Source: Tolypeutes matacus (Eukaryota > Chordata > Mammalia > Cingulata > Chlamyphoridae). Taken from it: 64,000 nt of DNA. Below the pieces are notes generated by a model, which worked only from the letters and a program-made list of their open reading frames with translations, ran no database searches and was not told where the DNA came from. Position 1 is the first letter of the stretch; each line of letters begins with the position of its first letter. The stretch is taken from NCBI GenBank assembly GCA_026826555.1, contig JAKSZT010054396.1, forward strand, positions 15,722,166-15,786,165, written 5' to 3'. A program made the translations under genes and the position numbers. Below are positions 57,133 through 64,000 of the stretch, piece after piece.

Positions 57133-57757
57133 GGGGGACGGATGTGGCTTGGGTGGTTGGGTGCCTGTCTCCCATGTGGAGGGACCTGGGTTCGATTCCT
57201 GGGACCTCCCAGTAAAAATTAAAAAAAAAAAAGAAAAATATAGAAGGCATGTGGGCCAGAAGGCCCTGTGCATGGGTACGCCGCCAGGCCCCACAAGTGG
57301 GTGAGCTGCCAGGCCTTGCGTACGGGTGAGCTGCCAGGCCCTGTGAGTGGGTGCGCCGCCAGGCCCCATCCGCAGGTGAGCAGCCAGACCCCATGTACAG
57401 GTGCGCCACCAGGCCCTGCGAGTGGATGAGCCGCCAGGCATCATGTGTGGGTGCGCCGCCAGGCCCCGCAAGCCACGCAGCAAGATGATGATGTAACAGG
57501 AGAGTGACACAAGGGAGAGCCAAGACGAGAAGCACCGGAAAACCAAGAACTAAGGTGGCACAGGCGGTAGCAGGAAGCCGCTCTCCCACATCAGAGGTTC
57601 TGAGGATCAAATCCCAGTGAAGACAGGAGGAGAAGGATGAGAAGAGAGGGCAGGAAATGGACACAGAGAGCTGTCCAGTGAATGGACATAGAAACAGCAA
57701 AAACGGGGGGTGGGGTAAAAATGGATAAAAGTAAATAAATAAATAAATAAATCCTTT
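57133..57757 (+). mobile_element. SINE-VNTR composite (expanded DAS dimer)
   Basis: In order: tRNA-like unit 1 (GGGGACGGATGTGGCTTGGG, GGTTCGATTCCTGGGACC), an A-rich spacer, a 25-bp VNTR (57274-57473), GCAAGATGATGATGTAACAG, tRNA-like unit 2 (GAACTAAGGTGGCACAGGCGG), a G-rich stretch and a TAAATAAATAAATAAAT tail. About 620 bp, against about 350-370 bp for plain dimers. Same parts as 33649-34094 but a longer VNTR. It has no coding role: the 251-codon antisense frame crossing it exists because the VNTR lacks stops. No clean TSD read. Confidence 0.9.
57274..57473 (+). repeat. 25-bp VNTR, eight units
   Basis: Units start at 57274, 57299, 57324, 57349, 57374, 57399, 57424 and 57449, each exactly 25 bp. 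The consensus is close to GGGTGMGCYGCCAGGCCCY plus a variable 6-bp end. A degenerate unit precedes (57251-57273). GC-rich with CpGs, unlike the AT-rich surroundings. Confidence 0.97.
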
Positions 57758-57769
57758 GAAAAAATGTAT

Positions 57770-58005
57770 GGGGAGGAAGAATCGACTACAGTTAGTAGAA
57801 AGACGATGGTCTTTCATGATTTGTTAACAAATGTTTCACAACAATGAAGGATGTTTGTTAGGGGGTGATATGTGGGAGCCCTGTATGATGTTATGCATGT
57901 TTGTTTTGAAAGATCACGAAGTTTACTGAACACTTATAGTTTATGTATGTTCATGTATGAATGATATACTTCAATAAATTGTTTAGAAACAAAAAACAAA
58001 AAAAA
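57770..58005 (+). mobile_element. L1 3'UTR fragment
   Basis: GACTACAGTTAGTAG, GTTAACAAATGTTTCACAAC and a terminal TTCAATAAATTGTTTAGAAAC resemble 35583-35900. Confidence 0.65.
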
Positions 58006-58039
58006 AAAACCTTATTACTTGCTACTGGGTATTAGGTCC

Positions 58040-58450
58040 TTGGCAAAGTGACAAGGAAAAATTAAGGCCCTAGTGGGGAGGGAGGTTATTAGAGGGAAGA
58101 GAAACAAACATAAGATAATTAAATGGCTAAATAAAATATCTTTCTACATGCAGTTAACATATAATATTAAGGAATTACTGAGTAGTATTACGATGGTATT
58201 GAGGTTAAGGTGTTGTGGTTATATAAGCAAATGTGCTCATATTTAGGAGATGCATGATAAAGTATTTAGGGGAGAAATGCCATGATGTGTCAAACTTATG
58301 ACTAGTTCAGCAAAACAAAAAAATAATACACACATTTAGATAAAGAAAATATTACAAAACAGAAATAATTACTGAATCTAAGTGGTAGGGGATCATTTTA
58401 ATTTGCTTAACTTTTCTGTATATTTAAAATTGTTCATAATAAAAGGTGAG
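58040..58450 (+). mobile_element. Old LINE-like fragment
   Basis: GCAAATGTGCTCATATTTAGG ... TTTTCTGTATATTTAAAATTG followed by TTCATAATAAAAGG resembles the 3' end of an old L1. Weak call. Confidence 0.45.
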
Positions 58451-58454
58451 GTGG

Positions 58455-60090
58455 GGGGATGGATATCTTGCTACAACATATAGTTGGAAAGCTGTCTTCT
58501 TGGAATTTCTTAAATATGAAATTCCAGGCTCCTTTCAGTTTGAGCTATACACATTAAAACAGTATGAAACAAAAGCAAAAGCCTGCTTTTATGTTTACAT
58601 AAAATATTCTCTCCTACCTCTACTTGGCCAGACCTATTTCAAGCCCTTTCTTTCCTTATAACTGCATAATAGGTAAAACTCACTCTAGAGGCGTTCTGAT
58701 GTTTCACTCCTTCTGGGAGTCAGATTTCCCAAAGCTTATCACTTCAAGGCCTCTGTGCAGTTAGCAACTTGAGGTTGCCTCCCTTGAAAAAGACCTTACC
58801 TCTGAATGATGCTAAGAGATAATGCCCATGACCTGGAAGAAGATAGTGGCCTCCAGCAGAACTGAGTTACAAATTCTTAAGCTGTAATACAATCTTTCCC
58901 CACTAGCTCAGAATTAATGAACATAATTAGGGTTACCCAAGGTAAAAGTGGGAAGTAGGCAACACTGTCTCTACCACTCCCTCCACTGGCAGTTTAAGAA
59001 CCTACACTTCTAAACTTTTCCCTCTCTTCTGTATCTATTTGCTTTACCTACACTTAAATTTTAAGCTCTGAGTCAATCAAATAAATTAATTGTAAACATG
59101 ATTACCTAACTGGCTCTTCAAGACATGGCTAGAATTTCAGAGCTTTCTAGCCATCTTTTCAAATCACATCATGGCCACCTATTCTGACACAGTGAGGTGC
59201 CCACATGTGATATCTTGTTGGAAATTTCTATAAACAAAGTCCACTTTTCTCACAGTTCAAATGTCAGCCACTGACTGGTCATGCTTACATCTTTCTCCAT
59301 GGCTACTCCAGGAAGCTCATTTAAAAATACTTCAATTAAAAAGTGTCTTTGAATCAATGTATAGGTCCATGTTCTTTTACTTTAACTAAAACCCATGATG
59401 ACTTTTAAGGGACACAAAAAAGAAACTTAAGTATCATTAGTAAGGATGCTTATTCCAGTATCCTTCCTACCTTGCTTCTCTTAAGAAATGATCAGAATCA
59501 ACATAGCAATGACTTCAAATGTCTTTGACAGGCCTGATTTTGTGGGTGTTCCATTCTGCTCTGAGTACTTCTAAAATCAAAGACATTAAATTCATTTATT
59601 AAAATGGCTATGTAACTTAATGAGCATTCTTAGTAGCCTCAGCAGATATGAAGGGTAAATAAGGAGCAGTTTTGAAAGTTTATCAATACAGTACTTCTTT
59701 ATCATAATAAATAGGGGCAATCACTTGAAGATGAGCAAAACAAAATTAAGAAAATGAAGTCTGTTAGTGGATAAAAGGATATGTTAATGAGTGGTACACA
59801 TATCAGTAGATCAGTGATATAATTTTCACTGTAATTGAATTGGACTGAAGGGAGGTAGCTGAGTTTGACAAGCTCTTACATACAGCCATCTTAATTAAAT
59901 CTAAATCATACAGAATGAAGGTATACTGAAGGTATACTTCTCTCTACCTACTATTCAGCAGAAACATACAGACTAACTTCCCTCATGAATATGGCAAAAA
60001 CCAATGGATGAATATCATTATGCCTGAAAACAACAGAAAACAAAACATCGCTTTTTTCTCTAAATGCTGTAATAAGGCAAAAACAAAGTC
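58455..60090. other. Unique non-coding sequence
   Basis: About 1.6 kb with no repeat family, RNA gene or coding structure that I can recognise. Confidence 0.45.
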
Positions 60091-60107
60091 AAAATAAACA
60101 CTCACTA

Positions 60108-60375
60108 GGAAGTGGCTGTGGCTCAATTGGTTGGGCTCCCGTTTACCATATTGGAGGCCCTGGGTTTGATTCCCGGGGCCTCCTGGTGAAGGCAAGCCAG
60201 CCTGCACCGTGGCGCGGTGAGCTGATGGCCTGCGGTGAGCTGGCACAGCAAGATGATGCAACAAAGGGAGACAAGCTGACACAGAAAAATGCAAAGCAAA
60301 TGGACACAGTGAGCACAAGCAGCAAGGGGGGGATAAATAAAATTTTAAAAAACCACAAATAAATCTTTAAAAAAT
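60108..60375 (+). mobile_element. DAS-type SINE intermediate between DAS-III and the dimer
   Basis: A DAS-III-like head (GAAGTGGCTGTGGCTCAATTGG) and end (AGTGAGCACAAGCAGCAAGG) enclose a dimer-type linker (GGTGAGCTGGCACAGCAAGATG). A perfect 17-bp TSD AAAATAAACACTCACTA lies at 60091-60107 and 60376-60392. Shows that DAS-III is the dimeric form with most of the linker and second unit lost. Confidence 0.94.
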
Positions 60376-60747
60376 AAAATAAACACTCACTATTTGCTCT
60401 CATCCTCTAAGTGCTAACCTCTCCCTTATACCACCCCCTAACTTAATTAAGACAGAGAAGTAGTGATAAAGCACCCAGCATACTTAGCGCTTTTCTTAAT
60501 GTGGTTATCTTGTGCTATAGTGGATTTCATAATAAGCAGCTTCCTTGACCACCACAGCTCTGAGCCACTAGGACAATAATTGTGTGTATTACTCATCTGC
60601 CTCTTACACTGCTTTGTATAGTTAGTTGCCTTCTTAATCTTTTTTTTATAAGTATAGTCCATCTTTCCCGTTAGACAATTATACTTCAGAAGTGACCTCA
60701 CCTCTTAGTTTGCATAGTAAGTGCTCTCTCTCTCCCACTAGACACAG

Positions 60748-60768
60748 ACACACACACACACACACACA
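60748..60768. repeat. (CA)n microsatellite
   Basis: About ten CA units. Confidence 0.95.
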
Positions 60769-61065
60769 GTTACTGCTAACATTAAGATATTTTTTCCTCT
60801 GGCTTCTGTTTCTGAATTTTATTTTCAGGTTTTAGCTTAATTATGACAATTATGAGATTACTATAAACAAAGACTGTAAAATCCCTTTCTATTTGTCTAG
60901 CACCATTAGTTAAATTTGAGAAGTTTAATAGAATGATGTAGAATTTTCTCAGCCAGGAACTCCAAAAATGTGTATGGCTGTGATACAGAGTTATTATTAG
61001 TAATATATGAGCCCAGTGTCATATTAACGCTTCTGAGGCAGGTTAGTATAGTAAAAGGGGGAAGG

Positions 61066-61447
61066 TGTTGGACACCATGGCCAACAGACCACATGGCCGT
61101 GAGACCACATGGCTGTGAGACCCTACCTGGAAACCTCCTGAGATCCTGGCCATGCGAATGTGATTTGGAATGAGAGGGAAAGCCCTGAATATCCTCAATA
61201 AGCCTCACCATCGGCCCCCTGAGAAATGACAGGTAGAACAACCAATCAGAACACCAAACAGCTGGGGGAGGAGGAAAGGCTTTAAAAAGCTCTGACCTGG
61301 TGCCCCACTAGTGCAAGTCATCCTCAATATGCCCATGGTCCATGCCTCAGCATGGACCGTGTTACTTTTCTTGTTTTTTTATTTCTTAATAAACTCTTTA
61401 CTCCCTTGCCTACCCTATGGTGTGTCCTTAAATTCTTTTATGCTACA
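61066..61447 (+). mobile_element. ERV1-like LTR
   Basis: Starts TGTTGGACACCATGGCC after a purine tract (AAAAGGGGGAAGG, 61053-61065) and ends ATGCTACA. It has CCAATCAGAACACC (CCAAT box), CTTTAAAAAGC (TATA-like, about 61280) and AATAAACTCTTTAC (polyadenylation signal, about 61388), the layout of gammaretrovirus-type LTRs. The polypurine-like tract suggests a 3' LTR. No viral genes are visible beside it. Confidence 0.68.
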
Positions 61448-61534
61448 TAAGCCAAGAACCTAGAAGCCCAGAAACCAGAGTCATCTGATAATACTTATAA
61501 TACTTCCATCACATTAAATGACACAGACATCCAA

Positions 61535-61775
61535 GCAAAGTGCTGAGATGATCAGCTTTGAAGTCACACAGACCTAACTGATAGATCAGCTTCTGCTCTT
61601 TGCTAGTTGTGTGATCTTGGAGAAGTTAATGGTTCTAAGTCAGAGATTCTTCAATTAAAATGAGAATAATTATCATCTACTTGTCAAGGCTGTGGTGAGA
61701 TTATCAAGATAAATTCTTGCCTCACAGTCCACTTTGAAGGCACTCAAAATAAATGATAGCTATTATGACTAATTA
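61535..61775 (+). mobile_element. MIR SINE
   Basis: GCTTCTGCTCTTTGCTAG, TGTGATCTTGGAGAAGTTAA and AATGAGAATAATTATCATC are MIR blocks in sense order. Confidence 0.82.
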
Positions 61776-62301
61776 CAATGACTTTAAGAGAACAGAATTT
61801 CTACACTTATTTGAGAACCAACATTTATCAATATCCTTGGTACCAGGCCAAACTGAGAAACATCCTTATACTTAAGAGAATGAATAGTGAGTGGATCTTA
61901 GAGAATGTAAAGACTGAACTGAAATGATCAGGTTTTATATTAGGATCAGAGACATTCTCAAGAGTCTGCAAATTCTGAAGTTTGTTGATCTGTAGAACTC
62001 AAAAAAGATGATTCTCGTGTCAGATGGTACATAATATCAAAATTTTCACAGGCCTCAGGACACAAATTCTAGGTCTCAAGGTAGTTTAACAAAATAGCAC
62101 GCACTAAAGTTTGCTCAGAAAAATAACTGAGTGACTTTTATACTCACAACAGCCAAACACAACAATGTTCACTTTCTGGTCCTCAGAGAAGAAACATGTT
62201 GACATTTGGCCTAGGATGGGGTTTTGGCCGTAATACCTTGTTAGGTACAGGTTTCTCTCTAGAGATTGGTTCTGAACAAAGAGTTAAGAATGAAAATTAT
62301 T

Positions 62302-62492
62302 CGGGAAGCGGCTATGGCTCAATCAGTAGGGCTCCCGTTTACCATATGGGAGGCCCCGGGTTCGGTTCCCAGGGCCTCCTGGTGAAGGCAAGCCCGCCCG
62401 CACGGCGTGGTTAGCTGACCCAGCGAGCACAAGCAGCAAGGGGGGGATAAATGAATGAATGAATGAATAAATAAATCTTAAAAAAAAAAAAA
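62302..62492 (+). mobile_element. DAS-III-type SINE
   Basis: Complete element with a GAATGAATGAATGAATAAATAAAT tail. TSD AAGAATGAAAATTATT (62286-62301) versus AAGAATGAAAACTATT (62493-62508), 15/16. Confidence 0.95.
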
Positions 62493-62942
62493 AAGAATGA
62501 AAACTATTATGTGAGAATCCATTTTGCATGGATCAAAGGGAGTTAGAATACAAAAAAATCAGGTCTTAATCAAATATTAATAACATTTTAAAAAAGAGTT
62601 AGGGTCTATCCTATTTCGATTTGCTATATTAAAACTGGTAAGACAAGAAGGCTGGACAATGGGACTCTAGCAGTGAAGAACAGACAAGAAACCACCCACC
62701 TTCACAACGATTTCTCTAGAAGAGAAAGAAAGAAAACAAAACAATTTCAGAAAGTGAAAAGTGCTATTACAAAAATAAAACAAGGAAATGGGCTAATACT
62801 AGGAATAAGAGAAGATACCAGTTTAGATAATTGAGTCAGGAAGATCTCATAGCTGAATGATGAGTAAGTCAGGTATTACAGGGAGGCACAACCTGGTAGA
62901 ACTGCAAGCAAATGCAAAAAAATTTGAGGTAAGAACAGATAC

Positions 62943-63038
62943 GGGGAATCGAATGTGGCTCAAGAGGTTCAGTGTTCGTCTACCATATGGAGGGACCGGG
63001 GTTCGATCCCCGGGACCTCCTGGTCAAAAAAAAAAAAA
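62943..63038 (+). mobile_element. Short DAS-I-type SINE
   Basis: GGGGAATCGAATGTGGCTCAAG, GGGTTCGATCCCCGGGACC and poly(A). TSD AAGAACAGATAC at 62931-62942; AGGAACAGATAC begins near 63040. Confidence 0.93.
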
Positions 63039-63366
63039 AAGGAACAGATACAAGGCCTGTGCAGCTGATGCATACCAGATGCAGAACAGTGGTAAGATCG
63101 GCAACCATGGTGAAACATGTTGGGCTTTTTGGCTTTGGTAAAAAAAAACTGGATTTTAAAAGAAAAAAAAAAAAGAATTTGGCTTTTATCCCAATATTCT
63201 AAGTCATTAGAGGACTTTTAAGCAGAGGAATTAGTGACATTGAGGCTATACTCAAAATCTAAGTATGCTTTTTCTTGGTAAAGTTCACATAAAATCAACA
63301 ATCCTTCAAAGTTTATGAAAAATGTATGGAATAAGTTTAGCACTTAAAACAGATTCCATGGATTTT

Positions 63367-63733
63367 TTTTTTTTAAGATTTATTTTATTTACTTATTCCC
63401 CCGGCCCCCTCGTTGTTTGTGCTTGCTGTCTGCTCTCTGTGTCCATTCATTGTGCCCTCTAGTGTCTGCTTGTCTTCTCTTTAGGGAACTGAACCCGGGA
63501 CCTCCCATGTGGGAGAGAGGCGCTCAATCGCTTGAGCCGCCTCTGCTCCCTGCTTTGTCGCGTCTCTCCCTGTGTTTCCTCTGTGTCTCCTCGTTTCGTC
63601 ATCTTGTTGTGTCAGCTCACTGCGCCAGCCTGCTGTTTTGCTCATCTTCTCTAGGAGGCACCAGGAACCGAACCCAGGACCTTCCACCCATGCAGTCGGT
63701 GGGTGCCAAAATGCTTGAGCCACATCCGTTTCC
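63367..63733 (-). mobile_element. Dimeric DAS-type SINE
   Basis: The reverse strand starts GGAAACGGATGTGGCTCAAG. Unit 2 (GAGGCGGCTCAAGCGATTGAG) lies near 63540-63515 and the tail is A-rich. A perfect 16-bp TSD AGATTCCATGGATTTT lies at 63351-63366 and 63734-63749. The 123- and 80-codon frames over it are spurious. Confidence 0.96.
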
Positions 63734-63834
63734 AGATTCCATGGATTTTAAGTCATCTTCGACCAGTTTCTATTTCTTGCTCCTGTAACCCAGTCAGTTA
63801 AGAAGTTCTGTAATTTCTTATTCATAATCATCTA

Positions 63835-64000
63835 TGTGACAGTTTGATATAATTATGAATTCCAAAAATATAATTGAATCATGCTTGTAAACTGATCTGT
63901 TAATCTGGGCGTGATTAGGTTAGGATTAAGGCGTTGAGCCCCGCCCCCTGGTGGGTGGGGAATTGAATATAAAAGGCAAGGCAAAGAACAGAGTTGAAGC
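63835..64000 (+). mobile_element. MaLR/ERVL-like LTR, cut by the window edge
   Basis: Starts TGTGACAGTTTGATATAATT, like the LTRs at 11830 and 38856. Includes a GC-box-like CCCCGCCCCC and AATATAAAAGG (TATA-like, near 63966). The 3' part lies beyond the window. Confidence 0.82.

Noticed and set aside
57062..57817. 251-codon open frame on the minus strand, the longest in the window
   Set aside because: It runs antisense through the SINE-VNTR composite. The 25-bp repeats happen to lack stops and the peptide is repeat-encoded (HRAW/AHP-type motifs). No gene.

Overview
This window looks like non-coding (intronic or intergenic) DNA from a placental mammal of the order Xenarthra, most likely an armadillo. 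The main evidence is about 40 copies of tRNA-derived SINEs of the DAS type (the SINE family described from nine-banded armadillo). Many have A-rich tails and 10-18 bp target-site duplications (TSDs) that can be read directly. The same background holds old pan-mammalian repeats (MIR, L2, hAT/Charlie relics, L1M-type LINEs, MaLR-type LTRs). I find no intact cellular gene, functional tRNA/rRNA gene or CRISPR array. Almost every open frame of 60-250 codons lies inside, or antisense to, a repeat.

Layout. 0-10 kb: unique sequence with L2, a dimeric DAS, short DAS-I and DAS-III copies, two MaLR LTR pieces, and a 61-bp retrocopy with a perfect 17-bp TSD. 10-20 kb: L2/MIR relics, a solo LTR with 5-bp TSD (11830-12500), a unique block with a palindromic RFX X-box (16171-16184), a 5'-truncated PRPF8 processed pseudogene (18616-18862) and another MaLR LTR. 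20-25 kb: a dimeric DAS, then a decayed protein-coding stretch on the minus strand (21156-22268) broken by two DAS insertions and by frame changes, then an L1 remnant. 25.7-31 kb: an internally deleted L1 that keeps a 5'UTR start and ORF1, and an antisense L1 3' region. 31.5-34.2 kb: a partial MaLR-like provirus with a 60-bp tandem repeat in its internal region and a 3' LTR split by two SINEs. 34-40 kb: L2, a dimeric DAS, an L1 3'UTR, a four-SINE cluster and a second solo LTR with TSD. 40-45 kb: unique sequence with a candidate conserved element. 45.5-51.3 kb: a long, mutated L1 carrying a small hAT element, with a sister hAT copy at 51.5 kb. 52-64 kb: an MLT1-like LTR, a hAT relic hosting an L1 that hosts a DAS, a SINE-VNTR composite (57133-57757), an ERV1-like LTR (61066-61447), and further DAS copies.

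The most unusual structure is a composite DAS element: two tRNA-like units joined by a linker that has expanded into a 25-bp VNTR (eight units at 57274-57473). Related elements at 33649-34094 and 35158-35570 show shorter tandem states of the same linker. This resembles in layout, but is unrelated to, primate SVA. The second item worth pursuing is the unrecognised decayed coding stretch near 21.2-22.3 kb. Calls are by eye; repeat boundaries without a stated TSD are approximate.
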